From Sedimentibacter hydroxybenzoicus DSM 7310 (GTDB lineage Bacteria > Bacillota > Clostridia > Tissierellales > Sedimentibacteraceae): DNA of 64,000 bases. Position 1 is the first letter of the stretch. Every line of letters starts with the position of its first letter. Of this stretch, positions 1 through 7,881 are shown piece by piece. The translations under genes were made by a program, and so were the position numbers. Location of the stretch: NCBI RefSeq assembly GCF_013403245.1, contig NZ_JACBNQ010000002.1, positions 124,001 through 188,000 on the forward strand, read 5' to 3'. A model generated the notes under the pieces. That model did not search any database, was not told the DNA's origin, and saw nothing but the letters and a program-made list of their open reading frames with translations.

Positions 1-270
1 ACCAACGAAAAATATACCTTTCGTGTGTGGCTTTTGCGGCTTGGCTTGATTGGGGATGAGTTTAAAACAGCCCGGAAGCATTTGCTGGATCACTTAGAGG
101 GATGCATCGCATGGAAAGACCCGGCACAAGCAGAAAGACAAAAAGAACGGCTGCGGGAAAAGCGTGAAGCGGAGCGAATACAAGCCGCAGAAGCAGAACA
201 GCAACCAACTGAAGAAATTGTTTTGGAAGCGGAGGATGAAGAATCCCCCGCTTTTACTATGTCAATGTGA
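1..270 (+). CDS. Amidoligase family protein, C-terminal fragment
   Basis: The reading frame is open from base 1 and ends at TGA 268-270, so only the last 89 residues are present and the true start lies left of the window. The segment [24 protein letters not shown] matches, from memory, the C-terminal end of the ATP-grasp-like amidoligases (PF12224 type) carried by Firmicute conjugative elements. Such enzymes are predicted to make amide or isopeptide bonds using ATP. The tail after residue 45 is charged and low complexity (Glu, Ala, Gln, Arg). The next gene is a gamma-glutamylcyclotransferase, the usual partner of these amidoligases, which supports the call. The catalytic core is outside the window and cannot be judged. 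Confidence 0.7.
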   Translation, partial: TNEKYTFRVWLLRLGLIGDEFKTARKHLLDHLEGCIAWKDPAQAERQKERLREKREAERIQAAEAEQQPTEEIVLEAEDEESPAFTMSM

Positions 271-280
271 GGGAATTCAT

Positions 281-784
281 ATGAAAAACAAACTGTATAT
301 TGCCTACGGCAGTAATCTCAATTTGCCGCAGATGGCTGGGAGATGTCCCACCGCCAAGGTGGTTGGGGCTTCTGCAATTAAGCATTATGCCCTTGTGTTT
401 CGGGGAGGCAGGAATGGCGCAGTGGCGACTATTGAGCCTTGCGAGGGTTCTTCTGTTCCTGTTTTGCTCTGGAAAATCACCCCGGAAGATGAGGCTGCCC
501 TTGATATTTATGAAGGGTTCCCCCGGTTTTACGACAAGGAAACCGTAGAGCTTTCGCTGGATGACAAGCTTGTTTCTGCTATGGTCTATATCATGACTCC
601 GGGACACAGGCTGGGCTATCCGTCAGATTTTTATTACAACACCATACTTGAAGGTTATAAAAGTGCAGGATTTGACCCCTCTGTTTTAGAGCAGGCAATC
701 GATTATACCGAGCAGCTCATGGGAAGCGAGCCGGAGCCGGAACAACAAAATCTGTTCGGCTTTGACGGCCTCAAATGGTGGTGA
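281..784 (+). CDS. Gamma-glutamylcyclotransferase family protein
   Basis: A 167-residue protein of the GGCT/AIG2 fold, which releases 5-oxoproline from gamma-glutamyl amines or peptides. The N-terminal YGSN motif (about residues 7-10) forms the substrate loop, and the Glu in the segment YEGFPRFY (about residue 75) sits where the family has its general acid/base. I start at ATG 281, 10 bases after the amidoligase stop. An upstream in-frame start at 164 would overlap the amidoligase and lacks a better ribosome site. Pairing with an amidoligase is a known arrangement in mobile elements and suggests that one enzyme builds and the other trims gamma-glutamyl linkages. The substrate is unknown. Confidence 0.88.
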   Translation: MKNKLYIAYGSNLNLPQMAGRCPTAKVVGASAIKHYALVFRGGRNGAVATIEPCEGSSVPVLLWKITPEDEAALDIYEGFPRFYDKETVELSLDDKLVSAMVYIMTPGHRLGYPSDFYYNTILEGYKSAGFDPSVLEQAIDYTEQLMGSEPEPEQQNLFGFDGLKWW

Positions 785-788
785 CGGC

Positions 789-1877
789 ATGGCAGATCCC
801 GCAACCATTACGGCTGTTGCAAAAGCAGCCGCTGCCGTACTCTCGGATGAACACACCCGAAAAACCATCGGATGGATCATCGCCGCCATTCTGTCCCCGC
901 TCATCTTAATCATCGTACTGGTCTGCGCCCTGCTCTCCGGCACCGCAGACCACAACAACACGGCAGTGGATCTGTGCTTTCATGGCGGTGTGATTCCGGG
1001 AAGTATGCCCGCGGATTACAGGGAATACATCGGAGATATGCGGCAGAGCTTCACCCTCATAGACGGAGCCATAGCCACCGTCAACGCAGATATGGAGGAC
1101 AGCAACGGCCTTGATTCCGTGCGAGTCAAGGCGATTTTTTATTCTCTGTTCTTCGGTGCAGAATCTCCCTCCCGGTTGGAACACCGAAGATATGTGGACT
1201 GCTTTGTCACCTACGAGGAACGCACTCGCACTGTGGAAAATGAGGATGGCACGACCTCGGAAGAAACCTATACTGTGGCCGTTCCCATTCGGGAGCTGGC
1301 TGTGGTATACGCAAATATCACTTCCGCCATAGGCGTATCTGCCACCCATGAAAGCCAGGTCAATGCTACGGAGATATACTACCGTGTACTTTACGGCAGA
1401 CCGGCGCCCACCTATGGCGATGCGTTCGACCAATGGTCGGACGGTCTGCCCCTTTCGTCCGCACCGTTTATCGGGGCGGACGGTTTCTGTTCTCCTCTGG
1501 GTGAGGACTGGCGGAGCATGGTCACCTCCGAGTTCGGTTACCGCAAAGACCCATTCACAGGGCAGACCAAAGGTCATGGCGGCATAGATCTCGGCGCACC
1601 AAAAGGCACTTCGATCCGTGCCGCACTGCCCGGCACAGTTTATGTCGTCCGCTATGCAAACAGCGGTTACGGCTATCATGTGATGATCGATCACGGCGGT
1701 GGCTTCGTAACCTTATACGCCCACTGCTCCAAAATCCTTGCCACCGAAGGACAACAGGTGGAGGCGGGAACGATGATTGCCGAGGTGGGCTCCACCGGCC
1801 GTTCCACGGGAAATCACTTGCACTTTGAAGTCAGGATTGGCGGAGAAAAACAGAATCCAAGAAGCTATCTGCCATGA
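789..1877 (+). CDS. Membrane-anchored M23 (lysostaphin-type) peptidase
   Basis: A 362-residue protein with one membrane segment near residues 27-52, an extracellular linker, and a C-terminal M23 zinc peptidase domain. The zinc ligands are visible as HGGID and HLHFE, with YAHCS between them. The family cuts peptide crossbridges of peptidoglycan; in ICEs such enzymes open the wall for the conjugation channel. ATG 789 follows the cyclotransferase stop by 4 bases; an in-frame ATG at 762 would overlap it and is less likely. Its place between the amidoligase pair and the mobilisation genes suggests one transfer operon. Confidence 0.85.
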   Translation: MADPATITAVAKAAAAVLSDEHTRKTIGWIIAAILSPLILIIVLVCALLSGTADHNNTAVDLCFHGGVIPGSMPADYREYIGDMRQSFTLIDGAIATVNADMEDSNGLDSVRVKAIFYSLFFGAESPSRLEHRRYVDCFVTYEERTRTVENEDGTTSEETYTVAVPIRELAVVYANITSAIGVSATHESQVNATEIYYRVLYGRPAPTYGDAFDQWSDGLPLSSAPFIGADGFCSPLGEDWRSMVTSEFGYRKDPFTGQTKGHGGIDLGAPKGTSIRAALPGTVYVVRYANSGYGYHVMIDHGGGFVTLYAHCSKILATEGQQVEAGTMIAEVGSTGRSTGNHLHFEVRIGGEKQNPRSYLP

Positions 1878-1896
1878 TAAAAGAAAGGAAGGTCTT

Positions 1897-2271
1897 ATGA
1901 AAGAAAACATGATCAGAGTATTGAAAATTGAGCCAGAGCAGGTACCCGCAATAAAGGAAATTCAAAATGACCTTGCAAGCCTGCAGGCGGAGGTGGGCGG
2001 CCTGATTGAATGCATCAGCTTTCCCAACGGCTGTGTTGTAGTCTGCAATGAAGAAGGTAAATTAAGAGGAATGCAACCCAACAGACGGCTGGGCGCGGAT
2101 ATTATCTGCGGCCCTTTTTTTGTCTGCGACACCACCTGTGATGGGAATTTCACCTCTCTCAGCAAAAGTAAAATTGCCGAATACAGCCAGCTCTTTTCTG
2201 AAATTCCTGAGTTCACCGGACAGGAGCCGGAGCTTGAACCCGGCATCACCTTTATCGGATTTAATTATTAG
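1897..2271 (+). CDS. DUF3846 domain protein
   Basis: A 124-residue soluble protein resembling DUF3846, a small domain common in Firmicute ICEs and phages and of unknown function. Family features seen: the N-terminal IRVLKIEP strand, the segment GGLIECISFPNG, a variable middle, then NRRLGADIICGPFFV. ATG 1897 is preceded by a GGAAGG ribosome site, and an earlier in-frame start would run through the peptidase gene. It lies in a tight run of plus-strand transfer genes. Confidence 0.75.
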   Translation: MKENMIRVLKIEPEQVPAIKEIQNDLASLQAEVGGLIECISFPNGCVVVCNEEGKLRGMQPNRRLGADIICGPFFVCDTTCDGNFTSLSKSKIAEYSQLFSEIPEFTGQEPELEPGITFIGFNY

Positions 2272-2284
2272 GAGGGCAATCACA

Positions 2285-2554
2285 ATGAAAAAAGAAACCG
2301 TCACCATACAAATGGAAGCGGAAAAGCTCCGTGCGGTCAAACGCTATATGGAGAAAAAGGATGCAAATTTAGAAAAGGAGCTTGGCGACTCTTTGCAAAA
2401 GCTCTATGAGAAATATGTGCCTGCTACCGTCCGGGAATATATTGATGAAAGCGCAAATGAAAAATCCCCAGCATCTCCTTCACTCAAAAAACAGAAAGAA
2501 AAAATGGGAGCAGCCCCATCCTCAAATGGTGCTCAAACCCCTGCGGAGCGGTAA
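2285..2554 (+). CDS. DUF6103-like small ICE protein
   Basis: An 89-residue protein with a helical N-terminal half (VTIQMEAEKLRAVKRYM..KD) and the segment LYEKYVPATVREYI, followed by a Ser/Lys/Pro-rich tail. From memory this matches the DUF6103 family found next to DUF3846 genes in conjugative elements. Function is unknown; charge and helicity would suit a small DNA-associated or relaxosome protein, which is inference. ATG 2285 lies after AGGAGGG, 13 bases past the DUF3846 stop. It is the last gene before the candidate oriT region. Confidence 0.65.
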   Translation: MKKETVTIQMEAEKLRAVKRYMEKKDANLEKELGDSLQKLYEKYVPATVREYIDESANEKSPASPSLKKQKEKMGAAPSSNGAQTPAER

Positions 2555-2954
2555 GGCGCTTGGCTCCCACCCCCGTTGACAACCCGTTGCCCCCTGTCCG
2601 CCCCTGTGTGGACTTTTGTAGGGGGAGGTGGCAGGTTTACCCACAGCACCTACTAAAACCGATTGTGAGGACTTTGTGGGGAGCAACAAAAAACCACCAT
2701 CCAGCGAAAGGATGCAGAAAGACCCTGCCTTCTCCATGGTCGAAAAGAGAGCAGGATAAAGGCGGGTGGTCGCAAGCGCCCTCCCGCCGCCCACTTCGCC
2801 CAGCAGTGCTGGGCGTTTCTCGCACTTCCCCATGAGGTGGTCGGATTGCGGGTTTGTCACAGCCAGGGTGGTCGGGATTTGAGAAAATGCAGGGAAACAA
2901 AGGAATTTGCACGGTCACCTCATAGGTGGACACCCACGAAAGGTCGGATTTAAC
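2555..2954 (+). other. Gene-free region with inverted repeats, candidate oriT
   Basis: These 400 bases hold no convincing gene and lie directly upstream of the relaxosome and relaxase genes, where oriT is expected in this ICE type. A perfect inverted repeat with 9-base arms and a single centre base is at 2797-2815 (CGCCCAGCA and TGCTGGGCG). A second, looser pair GGCGGG/CCCGCC is at 2761-2766 and 2783-2788. The motif GGTGGTCGG occurs twice, near 2836 and 2870, as in sites bound by accessory proteins. No nic site is identified, so this is a position-based proposal; the 9-base stem could also act as a terminator. Confidence 0.4.
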
Positions 2955-3371
2955 ATGAAAAATAACAAGGAACGGACAGCGGTCTGGCTATACCCCGAAA
3001 CCATGGAACGGCTGGACGGCTGGCTGCCAAAGGATAACTGCAAGAGCCGCAGCGAGTTTATTGAAAAAGCGCTCGGCTTTTACATGGGCTACCTTGGGAC
3101 GGAGGACATCTCCTCCTATCTCTCCAAGGCTTTGCTTGCATCCATTCAGGGCACATTGCAAAAGACCGAAAACCGGGTGGCAAACAATCTGTTTCGGCTT
3201 TCTGTGGAAATCAGCATGATGATGCATCTGCTGGCAACTACGCTGGATATTACCGATGAGGAACTGCACCGGCTCCGCGGTCGGTGTGTTGCCGAGGTAA
3301 AACGGACCAGAGGAAAAATCCGTCTGGACGATGCGGTGGATTTCCAGAGCAGCCCTGAGGCGGAAGAATAA
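2955..3371 (+). CDS. Relaxosome accessory protein (MobC-like, ribbon-helix-helix type)
   Basis: A 138-residue protein whose N-terminus (RTAVWLYPETMERLDGWL..., then SRSEFIEKAL) fits a ribbon-helix-helix DNA-binding fold. The C-terminal half is helical with a hydrophobic face. Such proteins bind oriT and load the relaxase. The stop codon overlaps the relaxase ATG by one base (TAATG), indicating translational coupling. ATG 2955 was chosen because the frame upstream is in the non-coding stretch. Function is inferred from fold and from position between candidate oriT and relaxase. Confidence 0.7.
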   Translation: MKNNKERTAVWLYPETMERLDGWLPKDNCKSRSEFIEKALGFYMGYLGTEDISSYLSKALLASIQGTLQKTENRVANNLFRLSVEISMMMHLLATTLDITDEELHRLRGRCVAEVKRTRGKIRLDDAVDFQSSPEAEE

Positions 3372-6247
3372 TGGCCCGCATCATTCTCAAATGTCCCTAC
3401 CTCAAAGGTGGGGAAAAGACTGCCGCCCATTTAAGTAACCTCGTCAAATACATCGCCACCCGCGACGGCGTAGAAAAAATGGAAAGCGGTCATAAGCTCT
3501 GGCACTCCACCAAAAAACAAAAGGATTTGATTGCACAGATACTCCGGGAGTTTCCCGATGCCAAGGAACTGTTTGAATATGAGGATTACCTCGAAAATCC
3601 CAACCGGGGAAACGCCTCTGAATTCATCACCATTGCCCTGGAACAGAATCTTGATAAAATCAACGGCCGGGAAAAATACCTGGACTACATTGCAAACCGT
3701 CCCCGTGTCGAAAAGTTTGACAGCCACGGCTTGTTCACGGCCGGGGATGAACCGCTGGTCTTATCACAGGTTGCTGATGAAGTATCCGGTCACACCGGAA
3801 ATGTGTGGACCCCGATTATTTCTCTCCGTCGTGAGGATGCCGCACGGTTGGGTTATGACAATGCCCCTGCGTGGAAGGCTCTGCTTTCCGAAAAAGCCGT
3901 GGAGCTTGCGGAGAATTTAAAAATCCACCCTGACCATCTGAAATGGTACGCCGCTTTCCACAACGAGTCCCACCACCCTCATATCCACATGGTCTGCTAC
4001 AGCACCGACCGAGGAGAGGGCTATCTCACCAAACAGGGCATTAAAAAAATGAAGTCTTCACTGGCAAATGAGATTTTCCGTCAGGAGCTTATTCCACTTT
4101 ACGGAGAAAAGACCCAACGGCGGGATGACCTGAAGGAACAGGCGGCCGAATCCATGCGGGAGCTGATCCGTCAGATGAAAAGCGGTGTTTTACAGAGCGG
4201 CCGCATTGAGCAGCTCCTCACACATCTTGCCGAGCGTCTGCAAAACACCTCCGGTAAAAAACAGTATGGCTATCTCAAAGCAGAACTGAAAAATGTGGTG
4301 GATGAAATCGTGGATGAGCTTGCCAAGGACAGCCGTATCGCAGAAGCCTATCGCCTGTGGTGGGAGGTCAGGGGCAGGATCGAATCCATCTACACCGAAA
4401 CCCCGTCAGAGCCGCCGCCCCTTTCCCGCTGTGATGATTTTAAACCCATCCGCAACATGGTCATTCAGGAAGCCCTGCTTATTGGGAGCATGACCTTTGA
4501 GGAACCGGCATCTGTGGAAACAGCCCTGTCGGAACCGGAGGATGATCTGGAGATGTCCTCCTCTGACATGGCGGATGAAGAAGATCAAGAACCGGCAGAT
4601 GATTCCGGGGAACGGTCTTCCAGCGATGAAGCCTCTGCCGGTAAGGAATCCTCCGACTCATGGTGGACGGATGGCTACAAACAGGCAAAGCAATATTTGT
4701 ACGGCGATGAGGATGCCGGGATTTTGCAGAATTTTGAAAAAGCCCATGAAATCTTCCTCATGGAAGCGAAGGCAGATAACCCTCTCGCCTTGTGTGACCT
4801 GGGCAGAATGTCTGCGAATGGTCTTGGCTGCGAAGCGGACACCGATGAAGCATACCGCTGGTACGAAAAGGCCCTTGCTGTTTTCCATGCTGCCGAGGAA
4901 GAAAAATCTTGGAAGTACACCGAGTACCGTATCGGCAAAATGTATGCCACCGGACTTGGCACAGAGCAGGACTATCTGCAGGCGGCGGATTGGCTCACCC
5001 TGTCTGCGGCTGAGAATTACAAGTACGCACAGTATTCCCTTGGCGGCCTGTATTACCATGGCAAAGGCGTGGATCAGGATCATGAATCTGCCTTTGCCCT
5101 CTATACCCGCTCGGCGGATCAGAGCTTTCCCTATGGCAGTTTCGAGCTTGGAAAAATGCTGCGGGACGGAATCGGCTGTGTGAAAAATCAGCAGGATTCT
5201 GACCGCCGCTTCAAGGAAGCCTTTCTCGGCTTTGTGTCCATGGAGGAACAGAGCTATGACGATAAGATCCAGTACCGTTTGGGCTGGATGCTTCTGAATG
5301 GCGTGGGTACAGACAAGGATGAAGCCAGGGCAAAGGAATACTTTGAAAAGGCGGCATCTGTGGGAAATCCCTTTGCCTGCTATCAGCTTGCCAAGCTCAT
5401 CCTCTCCGACGAAAAAGCACAGCCGCAGGAGGTGGAGAAAGCCCTCGGCTATCTCAGGAAAGCGGTGGAGGCTGAAAATCCCTATGCCGCATATTTTCTC
5501 GGCAAGCTCTATGAAAAGGGGCAGCACGTTCCGCAGAATATTTCCGAGGCAGTACGGCTCTATACCATGTCGGCAGAACAGGACAATGACTTTGCCGCAT
5601 ACCGGCTCGGAAAGCTGTACCTTGGCGGTGACGGTGTGCTGAAGGATGTGGAGTCCGCCATTCGCTGGCTGACCTTTGCCGCCGACAGAAAGAACCAATT
5701 TGCCGAATATGCCCTCGGCATCCTATATATAAAAGGAAGCGATGTTCCGAAAGATATCCCGAAAGCCCTGGAATACCTGAAACGGTCTGCCGGTCAGGGA
5801 AACCAGTTCGCACAATACCGGCTGGGCAAGATTTATCTCATGGGCGAGGATGCGCCCAAGGATATACAGGCCGCCCTGCAATTTCTGACGGCTGCCGCTG
5901 AACAGGGAAATCAATATGCGCAGTACACCCTCGGCAAGCTGTACCTGATGGGAAAAGATGTCCCAAAGGACAAGGATGCCGCTGTCCGATGGTTTACCCT
6001 CTCAGCAGCACAGGGCAATATTTATGCCCAATTTTTCCTCGACCATATGGACAGTTTCAAAGACCCCTCCGTTATGCTGGCGGGAACACGGCTCCTGCAT
6101 CACATGAGCCGAATATTTTCAGACAACGCTCCGCCGTTGAAACCGCCCGGTCAGCGAACCGACCGCAAACTCCTTCGCAAGCTCCGTGAGAAAAAGCAGG
6201 CGCAGGGCCATGCGAGGGATGACCATGAGCAGACCATGTCATTATAA
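3371..6247 (+). CDS. MobP/MobL-type relaxase with C-terminal Sel1 repeats
   Basis: A 958-residue conjugative relaxase. Residues 1 to about 330 form the nicking domain, with the metal-binding histidine cluster HNESHHPHIH at residues 197-206. Relaxases of this class cut one strand at oriT and stay covalently attached to the DNA. After an acidic, Ser/Glu/Asp-rich linker (about 375-425) come roughly a dozen Sel1-like helical repeats (about 430-905), recognisable by recurring A..LG.LY..G..V..D...A. Sel1 repeats bind other proteins, so the tail may dock to the coupling protein or to host factors. The start overlaps the accessory gene stop. The catalytic Tyr is not pinned down by eye. Confidence 0.85.
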   Translation: MARIILKCPYLKGGEKTAAHLSNLVKYIATRDGVEKMESGHKLWHSTKKQKDLIAQILREFPDAKELFEYEDYLENPNRGNASEFITIALEQNLDKINGREKYLDYIANRPRVEKFDSHGLFTAGDEPLVLSQVADEVSGHTGNVWTPIISLRREDAARLGYDNAPAWKALLSEKAVELAENLKIHPDHLKWYAAFHNESHHPHIHMVCYSTDRGEGYLTKQGIKKMKSSLANEIFRQELIPLYGEKTQRRDDLKEQAAESMRELIRQMKSGVLQSGRIEQLLTHLAERLQNTSGKKQYGYLKAELKNVVDEIVDELAKDSRIAEAYRLWWEVRGRIESIYTETPSEPPPLSRCDDFKPIRNMVIQEALLIGSMTFEEPASVETALSEPEDDLEMSSSDMADEEDQEPADDSGERSSSDEASAGKESSDSWWTDGYKQAKQYLYGDEDAGILQNFEKAHEIFLMEAKADNPLALCDLGRMSANGLGCEADTDEAYRWYEKALAVFHAAEEEKSWKYTEYRIGKMYATGLGTEQDYLQAADWLTLSAAENYKYAQYSLGGLYYHGKGVDQDHESAFALYTRSADQSFPYGSFELGKMLRDGIGCVKNQQDSDRRFKEAFLGFVSMEEQSYDDKIQYRLGWMLLNGVGTDKDEARAKEYFEKAASVGNPFACYQLAKLILSDEKAQPQEVEKALGYLRKAVEAENPYAAYFLGKLYEKGQHVPQNISEAVRLYTMSAEQDNDFAAYRLGKLYLGGDGVLKDVESAIRWLTFAADRKNQFAEYALGILYIKGSDVPKDIPKALEYLKRSAGQGNQFAQYRLGKIYLMGEDAPKDIQAALQFLTAAAEQGNQYAQYTLGKLYLMGKDVPKDKDAAVRWFTLSAAQGNIYAQFFLDHMDSFKDPSVMLAGTRLLHHMSRIFSDNAPPLKPPGQRTDRKLLRKLREKKQAQGHARDDHEQTMSL

Positions 6248-6263
6248 CGATTGGAGGATAACC

Positions 6264-6383
6264 GTGAAGAAACAGAAAAAGAAAATTAAGCAGCCCCCCA
6301 TCAAGGAAAATTTGCTCCAAAGCCATTGCCGTCCTGTAAAAAGAGCGGCTTTTTTTCATAGAATCGGCAATCGCCACAAATAG
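6264..6383 (+). CDS. Possible small basic protein
   Basis: A 39-codon frame begins with GTG 6264 after a good ribosome site (GGAGG at 6253-6257) and ends 10 bases before the next gene. It encodes a very basic peptide (KKQKKKIKQ at the N-terminus, then HCRPVKR). I do not recognise it. Position in the operon and the ribosome site argue for translation; short length and missing similarity argue against. It could be the decayed start of a larger gene. Confidence 0.3.
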   Translation: MKKQKKKIKQPPIKENLLQSHCRPVKRAAFFHRIGNRHK

Positions 6384-6393
6384 GAGGTGGACC

Positions 6394-7812
6394 ATGGGTG
6401 TATATGTGCATTTTACAGATGACCAGAAATACCGTGCCAACAATGTGGACCTTGTGGACTTTCTCCAGCGACAGGGTGAGAAGCTGATCCCCAGCGGCCG
6501 TGATAAACGGCTGGAGTCTGACCATAGCATCACCGTCCGTGGGAACGAGTGGTACGATCACTCCGCAGAGAGCGGCGGGTATGCCATTGACTTCGTGCGG
6601 AACTTCTACGGTCTCACATTCCCCGAAGCCGTGACCATGCTGCTGGGCGGTGAGCAGGGCGAAATCTACCGGCCCGCCTCACAAAAGAAGCAGGAACCGA
6701 AACAGCCCTTTGCCCTCCCGAATCCCCACAGCGATATGCGCCGCGTCTATGCGTACTTGGTGAAAACCCGGCTCATCGACCGTGAAGTGGTCAGTTACTT
6801 TGCCAAGGCAAAGCTCCTGTATGAGAGCTGCGAAAAATCCAAGGACGGCACGAAGGAATACCATAACGCTGTATTTGTAGGATACGATGAAAACGGAGTA
6901 CCTCGCCATGCCCACAAGCGGGGACTCTATACCGAGGGAACCGGCTTCAAGGGAAATGTGGATGGCTGCGATCCAAAATACAGTTTTCACTATGCGGGCA
7001 CCGACAACAGCCTCTATGTGTTAGAGGCGCCCATCGACCTACTGTCCTACATCACTCTGTATCCCCAGGACTGGCAGAAGCACAGCTATGTGGCGCTCTG
7101 CGGAGTATCGGGCTACGCCATGCTGAAGATGCTGGAGCTGCATCCCCACCTGGATCATGTGGTTCTGTGTCTTGATCATGACGAGGCGGGCATCGAATCC
7201 TCGGAGAAGTATCACGATCTGCTCACTGAAAAAGGGATTCTATGCGAAAGGGAGCTACCCATACACAAGGACTGGAACGAGGATATCAAAGCCAATCATG
7301 GCTTACCGGCTATCCCTGCGGAGGAACATCCCCAGCACTTAATCCGGGATGAAATCTGCAAGCAGCTTACCGAATCGATAATGACTGTGAAATCCGACTG
7401 CTCTGCGGATATCCTGTCAGCCCTGCTCACAAAAGCCCGTTCCCATCTGCATTGGGGACAATTCTCCGAAGCAGATGATTGCCTGCGGGAGATGTGCCGC
7501 CTCTCTGTGGCGGCCGCTGCGAGGGAGTACCGGCAGATGGATCACAGCCGTGACCTTTCTACTGTACGAAGCCGTCTGCATAACGGTTTCAGGACTTATC
7601 AAAACCGCGGGCATCTAAAAACCCGGCTGGATTTGCTGGAATCCGATATCATGTCCCTGCGGGGCTTTGAGCGTGTGGTGACTGCCAGCGAAAAGGAGAA
7701 GCTGGCAGAGTGCTATGAACACATTGCCGCCCACGGCCTCAAGGGAGCGATTCTGCTGGAGAAGCACCGGCAAAAGATGGAGCAAAACCAGGGAATGAAA
7801 TTGTCTATGTAA
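6394..7812 (+). CDS. DUF3991/Toprim domain protein
   Basis: A 472-residue protein of the ICE primase-like family with an N-terminal DUF3991 region (residues about 1-120, with YDHSAESGGYAIDFV) and a Toprim domain at about 200-290, where VLEAPIDLLSY supplies the catalytic Glu and VVLCLDHDEAG the DxD-type metal site. The C-terminal third is helical. Toprim enzymes of this group are thought to process or prime transferred DNA; the exact activity is unproven. ATG 6394 follows AGGAGGTGG. It lies between relaxase and coupling protein, so a role in DNA transfer is the natural reading. Confidence 0.8.
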   Translation: MGVYVHFTDDQKYRANNVDLVDFLQRQGEKLIPSGRDKRLESDHSITVRGNEWYDHSAESGGYAIDFVRNFYGLTFPEAVTMLLGGEQGEIYRPASQKKQEPKQPFALPNPHSDMRRVYAYLVKTRLIDREVVSYFAKAKLLYESCEKSKDGTKEYHNAVFVGYDENGVPRHAHKRGLYTEGTGFKGNVDGCDPKYSFHYAGTDNSLYVLEAPIDLLSYITLYPQDWQKHSYVALCGVSGYAMLKMLELHPHLDHVVLCLDHDEAGIESSEKYHDLLTEKGILCERELPIHKDWNEDIKANHGLPAIPAEEHPQHLIRDEICKQLTESIMTVKSDCSADILSALLTKARSHLHWGQFSEADDCLREMCRLSVAAAAREYRQMDHSRDLSTVRSRLHNGFRTYQNRGHLKTRLDLLESDIMSLRGFERVVTASEKEKLAECYEHIAAHGLKGAILLEKHRQKMEQNQGMKLSM

Positions 7813-7881
7813 CATCCGGAAAACAACACTTCACCTCCGCTTCTGACAACCCCAATAAATTAGAAGAAGGAGGACACTATC

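Noticed and set aside
906-1694. Long open frame on the minus strand
   Set aside because: It is antisense to the M23 peptidase, lacks a ribosome site and shows no domain; the plus-strand motifs are unambiguous.
4658-5698. 346-codon minus-strand frame
   Set aside because: It mirrors the Sel1 repeat region of the relaxase; repeat codon bias keeps it open by chance.
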